Virus record (IMG/VR): IMGVR_UViG_3300012000_000088
Location: 1 to 30,326 of that record
Direction: 5' to 3' (one strand)
Length of the DNA: 30,326 nt
From: a virus
The position numbers and the translations under genes are program-made. Shown one piece after another: positions 1 to 8,599 of the stretch. The notes beneath the pieces were generated by a model that saw only the letters and a list, made by a program, of their open reading frames with translations, was not told the DNA's origin and did no database searches. Within the stretch, counting starts at the first letter, position 1. Every line of letters begins with the position of its first letter.

Positions 1-257
1 CTTTAAATGCTGATGGATCTATTAGTGGAATTAATAATATTTTAGATTTAAAAACGGCCGTATTTCCTATTTATCTTAAACTAACATTAGATGGTATTAA
101 TGGATTTTTATACGGAAATGCTATTAAAACAAATTGGCTACCAAAACAATATAGAGATTCAAGGATTTATTGGACAGTAACTAAAATTCGTCACATGATA
201 CAAAATAATGATTGGACTACAGAATTAGAAGCAATATATAGAGTAAAAGAAAGATAA
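1..257 (+). CDS. C-terminal end of a tail/baseplate-type structural protein (partial)
   Basis: An open frame read from position 3 runs 84 codons to a TAA at 255-257, so only the C-terminus is visible. It contains LDGINGFLYGNAI, WLPKQYRDSRIYWTVTKIRH and NNDWTTELEAIYR. This is the pattern that ends many baseplate hub and tail-associated proteins of contractile-tailed phages: a beta-rich stretch, then 'VTxxxHxIxxNxWxTxL'. The stop overlaps the next start by one base (TAATG), so the two genes are translationally coupled. The family assignment rests on recalled motif shape and not on a search. The 5' part lies outside the window. Confidence 0.55.
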   Translation, partial: LNADGSISGINNILDLKTAVFPIYLKLTLDGINGFLYGNAIKTNWLPKQYRDSRIYWTVTKIRHMIQNNDWTTELEAIYRVKER

Positions 258-1312
258 TGGCAAAAAGACCTAAAATATATTATCTGCCGGAACAAATAAC
301 AACAGGGCTTAAAACATCTGGTAAAGAATGGATGTTACAAGATGGCACTGAATTTAAAGGATATTATCATAGATATGTTGATGGATTAGTAATGACCGGA
401 TTTAATTATAATGAAGCTACATCTAATTATTTAGTACCGTATTTGCCACAATCTTCATTTAAATATGATTCATTAGTTAATATTAACGTTAAAAATTTTG
501 GTACACCACAACAATACTATCCTAGACCATCAAAACAAGATTATGATCAAGGATATGTAACACGTTATTTTATAAGAAAATCAAATAATGTAGATGCTAG
601 AATTATTGAAATTGATAAAAAAACTGGTAAAAAAATATTTATTAAAGAGCCAGTAATTGATAATATTATTTTAGATGATACCAGTTTATCAAAAATAGAA
701 AATGATGATTTAGTTTTATTCAGCTCTTTAAAAGCTGATGCAAAACCAATTCTTCCATACAAAATAAATGTTTCAGGAATTGAATACCCACAGCTTTATT
801 CTTCAAAATGTGCTATTTGCAATTCGCCACACAGAACATTACTAGAACATGTTTTCATTGATTGCGGAAAAAAAGTTAATACAACAATTAAATTTTTTGA
901 AAAACATTTTGGCGCCAGGTTAAATTGGACTCAAATTAGTCAACATGTAAAGTATCATTGTGATTTAAATAAAATTGAAACACCAGGTTTATTGCACTAT
1001 GAAGATAGAGAAAATGAACTATCTAGATGGAAATACAGAGAATTTGAATTAGCAGAAACTATGATTCTGATGGAAATAAACGATGTTAGAGGCATCACTG
1101 CTAAAAACTCTGATGATATTTTGAGAAGAGCGGCCATGATTGAAAAACTTTCTGGCAAGCTATTGATGATTAAAGAGAAAAGAGATGATAATTCACTTGG
1201 ATTGCCAAATGTGTTTGAAGTGTTACATGAAATTCATGAACTTATGATTAATGATGAAGACAAACGAATCATAAGAGAAAAGACTAAACAATTGAGAAAG
1301 TCTATTACATAA
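257..1312 (+). CDS. Cys/His-bearing protein upstream of terminase; possible small terminase subunit with a structural N-domain
   Basis: This 351-residue protein starts at the ATG that overlaps the previous stop. The N-terminal half (about residues 1-165) is rich in Tyr, Gly and Asn. Its 'GxxYxGYYHxYxDGLxMTG' pattern I associate with virion proteins of T4-like phages. Residues 180-240 form a likely metal-binding or helix-turn-helix region with C185, C188, H192, C203, H230, H234 and C235. The last 100 residues are helical and charged. Its position directly before the large terminase, one base from that ATG, is where a small terminase subunit usually sits, and the C-terminal half could serve that role. 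No single hallmark proves this. A neck or tail-completion role for the N-terminal half is equally open. Confidence 0.45.
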   Translation: MAKRPKIYYLPEQITTGLKTSGKEWMLQDGTEFKGYYHRYVDGLVMTGFNYNEATSNYLVPYLPQSSFKYDSLVNINVKNFGTPQQYYPRPSKQDYDQGYVTRYFIRKSNNVDARIIEIDKKTGKKIFIKEPVIDNIILDDTSLSKIENDDLVLFSSLKADAKPILPYKINVSGIEYPQLYSSKCAICNSPHRTLLEHVFIDCGKKVNTTIKFFEKHFGARLNWTQISQHVKYHCDLNKIETPGLLHYEDRENELSRWKYREFELAETMILMEINDVRGITAKNSDDILRRAAMIEKLSGKLLMIKEKRDDNSLGLPNVFEVLHEIHELMINDEDKRIIREKTKQLRKSIT

Positions 1313-1313
1313 T

Positions 1314-3416
1314 ATGGATAAGAAAAAGCAACAAAAACAATTAGTAGAGCAACGCGAAAAAATGCTTAGAGATGCTGCAAAACTTGAGCAGCTTTTTGCA
1401 GAATTTGATGGTGAATCTATAAATGTAGAATATGCATCCCGTTACGAAGTTCCGCCCCCTGAAACAAAAGACCAATCTAAATATAATCCAAATAAAATGG
1501 TGGATATTGAGACTTTTATTACTCACCCATACTTTTTAAATTTAAGACCATATCCTTGGCAAATTTTAGCTCTTAAGTTATTTTACGCTGGTTCAGAAGG
1601 CAACACTATCATAGAATTTAACGATGCAAAAAAGGATGAAGTAGATGGATGTTCAAGTTGTGTGTGGAAATATGTCTTGGACAATGAAACTGAATGTGCT
1701 GAAAAAATTGAAAAAGAAGAAAATTATCAACCAGTTTTAAAACCAATCAATTCTAAATGCTTAAAGTGTTTAAGATGTCCGCTTAAGGTAAAACAAACTA
1801 GGCTTAATCATGAAATAAATATTTCAGCTGATAAAGAATCGGAAAGCATATTGCGTGATATTTTAGAATGTGAGCCTGAAGATTTATTCCAGTCAGAAAT
1901 TGATTTAATAGAAGAAATACCCGACGAAGCAGTAAAGATGCAAATAAAAAATAAAATGAGAAATAAATTCCAAGAATTAGTTCTCATCATTGGAAGGCGA
2001 GGCTCTAAGTCCTTTATGACAGTGGCAATTGCTTTATATGAACTTTACAGATTGCTTTCTATAAAACATCCACAAAAAAAATTAGGTCTTCCAGATTTTG
2101 GTGAAATTTTTATTCTCAACGTAGCGAAAAATGAAGACCAAGCAAAAGATTCTATATTTACTCCCATGAAAAATAGTGCTGTTGCATCTCCATTTTTTCA
2201 AAAATACATCGGCGTAGACAACGCATTAGAAATGAAATTTTTGACTGAGAAAGATATTGAAGAAAATCAACGAAGAAGTGAAAGAGGGCTTACAGCTTTA
2301 GATGGAACAATTATTTTAAAATGCGGCTCTTCATCTGCTTCGGGCTTGGTTGGTAAAACTTGTTGGTGCGTGATTCTTGATGAGCTTGCTGCCATGGCGG
2401 GAGATAATCCTAATTCTGGATTAGATAAAAAACTTTATGATGATTTGAAGCCTTCAATTGCAACATTCGGTAAAGAAGGCAAGATAATTTGTTTGTCTAA
2501 CCCGAAAGGACCTTTTGGACAACTTTTCACTCTTTACAATTCGCGTTTAGAAGATAGCATGACTCTTGTTCTAAAAATACCCACATGGCAAATAAATGCA
2601 AATATAGACAAACTTTGGCTTGAAGCACAAAAGAAAAATGACCCTATAGAATATAATATGCAATTTGGAGCTGAATTTGGAAATAACTCACAGAATCCAT
2701 TTTTATCTCCAGAAGATGTTGATTATGCCTTTGCAAACTCTACGCAGGTCACTAGGATGGAAAAACGAGAAACAGGTGGTGAATATTATTGCCATGTTGA
2801 CCCAGCTAACCGTTCTGATTACTATTGCGTAGTAGTGACAGAGGCTGTTCCTACAGGCGTGAGAGATTTGAATGGAAAAATGATTAAGTCATTCAATATC
2901 ATTCACATACATTTTTGGGCTCCACAAAAAATGAAACAGCCTGTGCCAGTTAGAGAAGTGGAGGAATATTTGATGAACTTGCATAGTAATTTTCGATTCA
3001 AGCAAATTAGCTTCGACCAATGGGGCTCTATGGAAACAATCAATAAACTTCAGCAACTTGGTCTTCCAATTGTTTTGAGAGTGTTTAATAAGGAATATAA
3101 AGATAAAATTTATCTAAATCTGTTGGAAGTTTTTAGAGATAAAAGAATTAAGTTTTACAGAATGTCAAATGGCAGGGTGAAAGACTCTAAGGGGCAGCTT
3201 ATGGAAATTAATGAAATACCTGAAGCTAAAGACCAGTTTACATTTTTGCAAAAGAAATGGAGGAATGGCAGACAGATAATTGAAGCTTTATCAGGTTATA
3301 AAGATGATATCCCCGACGCAACAGCCGCAGCAATTTATGAGGCTGATTCAGAGTCAATGATTACCAGAACTTTGCCAAGGTCAAGGGTGGCTTATACTGG
3401 TGGCAGATTTAGGTAA
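1314..3416 (+). CDS. terL: Terminase large subunit (packaging ATPase-nuclease)
   Basis: The large terminase is the DNA-packaging motor: an N-terminal ATPase pumps DNA into the prohead and a C-terminal RNase H-like nuclease cuts the concatemer. The Walker A-like loop is GRRGSKS at residues 227-233. Walker B is VILDE at 353-357. The coupling motif LSNPKG is near 394-399. The nuclease acidic triad is visible as D496 (HVDPANRSDYY), D568 (ISFDQW) and D668 (DIPDAT). At 700 residues it is at the long end for the family. Before the ATPase is an extra Cys-rich stretch (C113, C116, C128, C149, C152, C155) that looks metal-binding. It starts two bases after the preceding stop. I am sure of the family; the Cys insert is the unusual part. 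Confidence 0.95.
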   Translation: MDKKKQQKQLVEQREKMLRDAAKLEQLFAEFDGESINVEYASRYEVPPPETKDQSKYNPNKMVDIETFITHPYFLNLRPYPWQILALKLFYAGSEGNTIIEFNDAKKDEVDGCSSCVWKYVLDNETECAEKIEKEENYQPVLKPINSKCLKCLRCPLKVKQTRLNHEINISADKESESILRDILECEPEDLFQSEIDLIEEIPDEAVKMQIKNKMRNKFQELVLIIGRRGSKSFMTVAIALYELYRLLSIKHPQKKLGLPDFGEIFILNVAKNEDQAKDSIFTPMKNSAVASPFFQKYIGVDNALEMKFLTEKDIEENQRRSERGLTALDGTIILKCGSSSASGLVGKTCWCVILDELAAMAGDNPNSGLDKKLYDDLKPSIATFGKEGKIICLSNPKGPFGQLFTLYNSRLEDSMTLVLKIPTWQINANIDKLWLEAQKKNDPIEYNMQFGAEFGNNSQNPFLSPEDVDYAFANSTQVTRMEKRETGGEYYCHVDPANRSDYYCVVVTEAVPTGVRDLNGKMIKSFNIIHIHFWAPQKMKQPVPVREVEEYLMNLHSNFRFKQISFDQWGSMETINKLQQLGLPIVLRVFNKEYKDKIYLNLLEVFRDKRIKFYRMSNGRVKDSKGQLMEINEIPEAKDQFTFLQKKWRNGRQIIEALSGYKDDIPDATAAAIYEADSESMITRTLPRSRVAYTGGRFR

Positions 3417-3445
3417 AAATTATTTTTGGTCAGAAATAACAATTA

Positions 3446-4483
3446 ATGAGTATTAGGCTTGGTCAATTTGGTGGTGTAGGCAGTCAGTATGCACCTAACG
3501 CTCCAGGTGGTTCACCAAATTTTCAAGGTGGACAAAGTGGCTATGCTGGTTATGGTATAAATAATTTTTCTGGAGAAATGTCCATGGATGATATTATGGG
3601 ATTTTATCGAAAACCAGATATTTTGTCTTTTGACAGGCCTTTAGAAAGTTTACTTGAAACTTTTCATGATAATTTAGAAAAAGACGCAGAGCCTTATCTT
3701 TTAGATTTTGACGAAAGAGTAAAACTAAATCTAAAAAAGAAAATTAGAAATAAAGAACAGCATCTTAAAGATTTAGCTAAAGAAAAGACTCCTGAAGAAA
3801 ATCCTATTCCTAAAAAAATTAAAACAGTGGAAGAATTGCTTCATGAATTTAGAAGAAATGATGATATAGATTTTTCTAAAATGGCCTCAAAAACATCAAG
3901 CTATTATCGGCCTAAAAGTGCACCTCCTTTACCTGAATACATGGATGACATTTTACCCACAGTAGAAGAATATGAAAATGAAGACAATTCACTAAATTTA
4001 ACTGGAAATAAATTAAAAGAGCCATGGCTTGGTCCTTATGACGCAATCTATGAACCTGAAGATGGAATTGATAAGTATGTTCAGCAAAAACAAAATCCTC
4101 AAAGAATTGACATGCATGCTTATTTTACAGGATTAATGGACGCATGGCAGCCAGGAACATCTCCTAGTTTTAATAATCCAAAACCACTTTATAACTTGCC
4201 TTCCAGTGTTACTCCAGAATCAAAAAAAAATAATAAAAGCTTAGAAGGAAAATTAGAGGCACTAAAAAATAACCCTAACAACATTGGCGGCCAAGGTACT
4301 AATCTTGAAGATACTTTGGATTGGGATAGAATGCTTAAAGGTCAATTCCCTCAAAGAGGCGTGACAAATGAAGGCCCTTATACCAATTCTGGCTTGAATG
4401 ACTATTCACAAAATGATATGCTCAGTGTGTCAAGTAACCCAATGTACAGTAGAAATCCTTATTTTGGAGTAAGCGTTTTATGA
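3446..4483 (+). CDS. Unknown protein with Gly-rich N-terminus
   Basis: This 345-residue protein matches no family I recognise. Residues 1-45 are rich in Gly, Ser, Asn and Gln. A motif around PDILSFDRPLESLLETFHD follows, then a Lys/Glu-rich probable helix (about 85-130), then a Pro/Asn-rich, probably disordered C-terminal half. There is no signal peptide or membrane segment. It follows the terminase after 29 bases with no clear Shine-Dalgarno sequence. Its TGA stop overlaps the next ATG (ATGA), so the two are coupled. Its place between terminase and portal suggests a head- or neck-associated protein, but this is inference from context. Confidence 0.7.
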   Translation: MSIRLGQFGGVGSQYAPNAPGGSPNFQGGQSGYAGYGINNFSGEMSMDDIMGFYRKPDILSFDRPLESLLETFHDNLEKDAEPYLLDFDERVKLNLKKKIRNKEQHLKDLAKEKTPEENPIPKKIKTVEELLHEFRRNDDIDFSKMASKTSSYYRPKSAPPLPEYMDDILPTVEEYENEDNSLNLTGNKLKEPWLGPYDAIYEPEDGIDKYVQQKQNPQRIDMHAYFTGLMDAWQPGTSPSFNNPKPLYNLPSSVTPESKKNNKSLEGKLEALKNNPNNIGGQGTNLEDTLDWDRMLKGQFPQRGVTNEGPYTNSGLNDYSQNDMLSVSSNPMYSRNPYFGVSVL

Positions 4484-4929
4484 AAAATGTTTTGAAAGCT
4501 ATTGATTTGCTGGAGCAAAATGGTCAATATAAAATGGCTGATATTTTTTTACATCAATTAGTTAAAACAGCGGCTTGGCCATACAATTTATCAGCAATTG
4601 ATGAGCTTCCTCTTTCGGCAAGATTTTATACATGGGAAAGAAATAAGCAAGATTTTATGGAATTTGACATAAAATTCTTCAAAGAGCTTAATTTCAGACT
4701 TCCTGATTATAAGAATTTAAAAACTGATTCAAGTGAAAAACTAAATCTCGAAGGTGCTATGCATGGGCCTGATGCGGTTCCTGGGCCAGCAAGAGTAGAC
4801 CCTGAATATTTGGTGAACTCTCCTTCTATGAACGGAGGATTAGATTACTTTACATGGGACCAAGTGCATGATATTAATTCGGGTCCAGAATATTGGAAAA
4901 ATCTCAAACCACGAGGACCAGGAGGATAA
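4480..4929 (+). CDS. Unknown protein with the recurring N-terminal helical module
   Basis: This 149-residue protein overlaps the previous gene by four bases. Residues 8-31 (DLLEQNGQYKMAD, then IFLHQLVKTA) align without gaps with the N-terminal module found in the proteins at 23446, 23909, 26640 and 28329. Shared features are a Leu-rich start, a Gly at the centre, an Ala four residues later, and an ending of hydrophobic-x-K-x-A. The rest (PYNLSAIDELPLSARFYTW, then a Pro/Gly-rich tail) is not recognised. The module suggests it shares a targeting or processing signal with the later proteins. Function is unknown. Confidence 0.65.
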   Translation: MKNVLKAIDLLEQNGQYKMADIFLHQLVKTAAWPYNLSAIDELPLSARFYTWERNKQDFMEFDIKFFKELNFRLPDYKNLKTDSSEKLNLEGAMHGPDAVPGPARVDPEYLVNSPSMNGGLDYFTWDQVHDINSGPEYWKNLKPRGPGG

Positions 4930-4953
4930 ACCAAACAAGGAGAAAGATAAATT

Positions 4954-5403
4954 ATGCCACAGCCTATTGTACCTATTCATAAACAAGAAAGCATGCCTAT
5001 TACGTTTGGCGAATCAATGCAACCAGAATTTCAATTATCTGAACTTCAAGCAATTGTTTTACAAACAACAGCATCTGCAAAAAACAATACCAGATACTCA
5101 GTGAACACTATTGCGGCTTTACAAGATATTGATAAAAACACAGATTTTATTGTTACGGCAGTAACTGATTCTAATGAAAGATATTGCTCAGTTCCTACAG
5201 AAATTGATGAAAACACCGTACTAGCTCTAAAAGCTGAGGGCTTAATTTCTGGTTATGGTCGCTCTGTAAAAATTACTGAAAGAGGAAGAACAGCATTGAG
5301 AGATGCATATTTATCGACAAAAAATAGCCTCAAAGAAAATAGAACATCAGATAAGTTTGATTTTAGGTCTTTTTCAAGAATCGCAAATAAAAAAGGAGAA
5401 TAA
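4954..5403 (+). CDS. Probable winged-helix protein
   Basis: This 149-residue protein starts at ATG 4954, about 11 bases after AAGGAG. The middle (about residues 45-120) has helical segments ending in 'LKAEGLISGYGRSVKITERG' and then RTALRDAYL. This is the usual look of the third helix and beta-wing of MarR/PadR-like winged-helix domains, which bind DNA. The N-terminus (first 30 residues) is extended and Pro/Gln-rich, and the C-terminus is basic. A longer overlapping frame from 4868 has no codon or ribosome-binding support and is not chosen. It lies between structural genes, so it could be a regulator or a DNA-contacting head protein. The fold call is moderate; the role is open. Confidence 0.6.
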   Translation: MPQPIVPIHKQESMPITFGESMQPEFQLSELQAIVLQTTASAKNNTRYSVNTIAALQDIDKNTDFIVTAVTDSNERYCSVPTEIDENTVLALKAEGLISGYGRSVKITERGRTALRDAYLSTKNSLKENRTSDKFDFRSFSRIANKKGE

Positions 5404-5405
5404 AG

Positions 5406-7196
5406 TTGCAAAACAAAAGCATATTAGAATTATTGGCAAAGCATGCTCAATTATCATCAAAAAGTAAAAAAACTTCAGACATTTTTTTTAGCATGATAAA
5501 GCTTTCGCAAAGCGACAAACTCTATGATGAAATGCTTTCACTTCCAGAAAAAAGAATTAAAGACATTCTTTCAGAGCCTGGTAAATATGAGTACAAAAAA
5601 AATGATTTAAGAAAAATTCTGAATGACAACTTAAACATCTTAAGTACTTATGCGTTTACAAAGGCAGCAAATGATGATGTTGCTGCTGTAGTAAGCGAAT
5701 ACATGCCTGAAAAATTTGTTGAAAAAAATGTTGAAGATGTATTAGAAAAATATAATGGCGCAAATGCTTTAAGTTTTTCTTTAAAAGGATTGATAAGTGG
5801 GGTTCTAAGTAATGCTGCAGCTTTAGTAAAACAGCGACAATTTAAACAAGAGACCCAAGGAAGAACACAATCTCTTGAGGGCGGGGCGGAAACATTTGGC
5901 CAGCAAACTCAAGACGCTGGAGCATTGGATGCTTTTGAGTCAATGTTTGAATTAGGGGCGGAAGGAGACATTGAAGATAAGGAACAAGCTCTTGATAAAA
6001 TGTTTAATAAAATTATCAATGACCCAAAAAGTGATATTTTGAGTATTTTTGTTGAAAACAAATTAATGCCAGAATATGAAAGGCTTAAAAAAAGATTGAC
6101 TGGCGATATTTCTCAAAAAGTACTAGAAAAAATTCGTCCTTTAATAACACCTGGAATGTCTGATGATGAAAAAAGACAATTAGTCTCAAAAGCAATACAA
6201 CAAGATATGGTTGAGGCTTCTGCTGAGCTTGATGCTTTTTACTTTAGTACATTCAAAAAAATCAAAGAAAATTATGGTGAATCAAAAAGAGTTTATGAAC
6301 AAAGAGGCCAAAAACGTGAATATAGTTTAAGAGAAGTGCAAGAAGAAGTAGACAGACAAGTAGAAAACCTTAATTTAGATGAAATTTTAGACTACATTTA
6401 TAAACAAAATTTTTATGAGCTTCCCAAATGGGCAAAAAAATTGGATGAAAATTTAGTTAAAAGAGTTTTTAAAGCAATCATTAAATCTGAATTAATCATA
6501 AATGCTAAAGAAGCTATGGATGTAAGTTTGCCTGGAGCCAGTGTCAGAGGTCAAGGTGGACATGCAAAATTAGCACAAATTTCGATTGTAGCACATATTT
6601 TGAAAAAAGAAATTAGACAGTTAGTTTCTGACCCTGAAACTCAAGAAGCATTCATAAATCAAGCGCTGAATGCTTTAGGCTCAAAGGTAGATAAAGAAAC
6701 TGGGGAATGGGTTCATAAACCAAAAGATACTTTGCAATATAAAGTATTTCAACATGTTACTCCAGCGGTGATGGCGGCATATTTGCAAAAATCCATGGAA
6801 ATGTACGGTGAAAAATTTGCAGAGCTTACTCCTGAAGAGCAAGAGACCGTTATTGAGCAAGTGCATTCAGCTGTATATAAAGGTGCAAAACTTCCTTATA
6901 CATATGACGTTGGAATGAATGAATTAAAAGCTGAGCCTTACCACAAGGTAAAAGATGCAGATGTAGTAACACGCCAAAATATTCAAGAAAGATTACAGCA
7001 AGCTATGGATATACAATCTGGAAAAGGTATGGCTGGAAAATTCATGAAACCAAGAATACAACCTGCTATCCAACCTGCTGTACAAACATCAGATTTTGAT
7101 TTCAACTCAGACCTTGATGACCTTGATGACCTTGATGATTTTGGAAAAGAAAGTTCTTTGTCTTACATGATTAAAAAATATGCATTTAAACATTAG
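5406..7196 (+). CDS. Large helical protein of unknown function, head-region
   Basis: This 596-residue protein starts at TTG 5406, seven bases after a good AGGAG. It is largely helical and charged with no recognised domain. Notable parts are a Gln/Gly/Ala linker near residues 145-170, a GQGGHAK stretch near 380, a Gln/Pro/Ala linker near 550, and an acidic run of DLDD repeats near the end. It closes with SLSYMIKKYA, four residues from the C-terminus. The same [L]xxΦIKKYA motif occurs three times in the protein at 25732. It overlaps the DUF192 gene by 17 bases. Length, linkers and position suggest a structural or scaffold-associated protein, but I do not recognise it. Confidence 0.65.
   Translation: MQNKSILELLAKHAQLSSKSKKTSDIFFSMIKLSQSDKLYDEMLSLPEKRIKDILSEPGKYEYKKNDLRKILNDNLNILSTYAFTKAANDDVAAVVSEYMPEKFVEKNVEDVLEKYNGANALSFSLKGLISGVLSNAAALVKQRQFKQETQGRTQSLEGGAETFGQQTQDAGALDAFESMFELGAEGDIEDKEQALDKMFNKIINDPKSDILSIFVENKLMPEYERLKKRLTGDISQKVLEKIRPLITPGMSDDEKRQLVSKAIQQDMVEASAELDAFYFSTFKKIKENYGESKRVYEQRGQKREYSLREVQEEVDRQVENLNLDEILDYIYKQNFYELPKWAKKLDENLVKRVFKAIIKSELIINAKEAMDVSLPGASVRGQGGHAKLAQISIVAHILKKEIRQLVSDPETQEAFINQALNALGSKVDKETGEWVHKPKDTLQYKVFQHVTPAVMAAYLQKSMEMYGEKFAELTPEEQETVIEQVHSAVYKGAKLPYTYDVGMNELKAEPYHKVKDADVVTRQNIQERLQQAMDIQSGKGMAGKFMKPRIQPAIQPAVQTSDFDFNSDLDDLDDLDDFGKESSLSYMIKKYAFKH
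7111..7137 (+). repeat. Three tandem copies of a 9-base unit (ACCTTGATG)
   Basis: ACCTTGATG occurs three times in a row inside the gene at 5406. The unit encodes the acidic repeat Asp-Leu-Asp near the C-terminus. Whole-codon repeats like this expand or shrink by slippage without breaking the frame. Confidence 0.9.
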
Positions 7197-7545
7197 ATTT
7201 ACTGCGCAAACGCCAGAGCAATTAGCTAAGGGATTAATGTTTTCAAAGCCTTTAGCTAATGATGAATGTGCTTTTTTTGTTTTTAAAAATTTAGATGAAC
7301 ATAGTTTTTGGAATAAAAATGTAGATTTTCCAATTTCGTTACTTTTCATGGATGAAAATTATGAAATTAAGAATATAGGTAAGCTCGATGCTCACCAAGA
7401 AAAACCATGTAGGTCAGAGTATCCTTTAACAAAATTTGTTTTAGAAGGTCATTCTGATTTACCAAAAGAATATGATATTAAGGTGGGAGATTATTGCCTG
7501 CCAGAAAATCAGAAAATAAAACTAATAAGAGGTAGAAATAAATAA
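7180..7545 (+). CDS. DUF192 family protein
   Basis: This 121-residue protein covers almost exactly one DUF192 domain: 'FTAQTPEQLAKGLMFSKPL' near the start, then FFVFKNLDEHSFWNKNVDFP and ISLLFMDENYEIKNIG. It ends with FVLEGHSDLPKEYDIKVGDY. DUF192 proteins are small beta-rich proteins of unknown biochemical role, found in bacteria and archaea, where many copies are secreted or lipid-anchored. Here there is no signal peptide, so it should be cytoplasmic or virion-associated. The start lies inside the preceding gene (17-base overlap), implying coupled translation. I am confident of the family. What it does in a phage is unknown. Confidence 0.85.
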   Translation: MHLNIRFTAQTPEQLAKGLMFSKPLANDECAFFVFKNLDEHSFWNKNVDFPISLLFMDENYEIKNIGKLDAHQEKPCRSEYPLTKFVLEGHSDLPKEYDIKVGDYCLPENQKIKLIRGRNK

Positions 7546-7575
7546 TCTTAGAATATAGAATTATTGGAGTAAAAT

Positions 7576-8595
7576 ATGGCAGATAGAGTTTTTCCTAACA
7601 ACACAAACGTAGACATGGGTTCTAAAATTTCGTTTAGCGGAATTGATTGGAATTCCGTGGAGCAAAACATACAAAAAAATAAGTATGCAAGTTCCCAAGA
7701 CGAGCAAATTGCACATCTTCTTAAAATGGCTGAAATGATGGACATCGAAAAGAATGCTGAAGATTGTGAAGCTGAAAAAATGCATGGCAAAAAAGCTAAA
7801 ACAAAAGAAGAAGAAGAGCATGAAGAGGAAGGCGAAGAAGAACTTAAGCACCGAGACCCAAAACACACACTTGCCAGTGATTCAAACAAAATGAAAAAAA
7901 TAGCATTTACACATCCAAGTCAAATTAGTGCTGAAGCAATCGAAGCTGCTGAAGCTGCTGGTGACACAAAACTTGTCAACACAATCTTAGCTGCTAGAAA
8001 AGCTAATCGACAAAGAATCGCAAGTGCGATTGAATCAAAAATGACTAAAGAAGCAGGACTTGCTAAAAGACAAGCTCAAAGAGCAGCTATAATCAAGATG
8101 GCTGAAGATATGGAAACAGCTGTTCCTCAAAGCCAGCTTGATTCAATGAGTGTAACAGATATACAACAGCTTGTAGATTCTTTTAAAGGGAACGCCCCAG
8201 ATTATTTCACAAAAGCTTTAGAAGAAAAGAAAAATTCAAATCCTGAAGTGATGGCTTTTACATCTCCAACAAAATTTAGTACAGCGCAAAGAAATGCTTT
8301 CAATAAAGTGGCTTTATCTTTGGGTATGCCAAAAGAGTACATAGATTCAATGTGCACTCCTTCGTATTCCCAAGAAGTATTGGGCCTAGCTAATGAAATT
8401 AAAGGAGTGTATGCTTCAAATGTTTCCTCAAAAACAAAACAAGCTCTCGCAAAATCTTTGATAAAAGAGGCTAAGCTTTCGTCTGATTCAAAATCAGAGT
8501 TCATTAATTATTGGAATAATGTTCTAGGTTATCAAGCGAAAGATTTTTGGCCAATGGTTGCTTCTGACTACGACGATGGAAAAAAGGTGAACTAA
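7576..8595 (+). CDS. Acidic, Ala/Lys-rich helical protein, possibly a head-core component
   Basis: This 339-residue protein starts at ATG 7576 after TTGGAG. It has a very acidic patch (residues about 75-92, mostly Glu) followed by long Ala/Lys/Arg-rich helices. Short K-hydrophobic-A motifs recur (KMAEMM, KKIAFT, IKMAED, NKVALS). Such composition is common in phage scaffold and internal head proteins and in substrates of prohead proteases, but no family is recognised. The C-terminal 60 residues look globular (FINYWNNVLGYQAKDFWPMV). It sits between the DUF192 gene and another unknown, four bases from the next start. Confidence 0.65.
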   Translation: MADRVFPNNTNVDMGSKISFSGIDWNSVEQNIQKNKYASSQDEQIAHLLKMAEMMDIEKNAEDCEAEKMHGKKAKTKEEEEHEEEGEEELKHRDPKHTLASDSNKMKKIAFTHPSQISAEAIEAAEAAGDTKLVNTILAARKANRQRIASAIESKMTKEAGLAKRQAQRAAIIKMAEDMETAVPQSQLDSMSVTDIQQLVDSFKGNAPDYFTKALEEKKNSNPEVMAFTSPTKFSTAQRNAFNKVALSLGMPKEYIDSMCTPSYSQEVLGLANEIKGVYASNVSSKTKQALAKSLIKEAKLSSDSKSEFINYWNNVLGYQAKDFWPMVASDYDDGKKVN

Positions 8596-8599
8596 TTAA

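Noticed and set aside
4868-5104. Frame of 78 codons overlapping the genes at 4480 and 4954
   Set aside because: It overlaps two better-supported genes in another frame, and the ATG at 4954 has a proper ribosome binding site.
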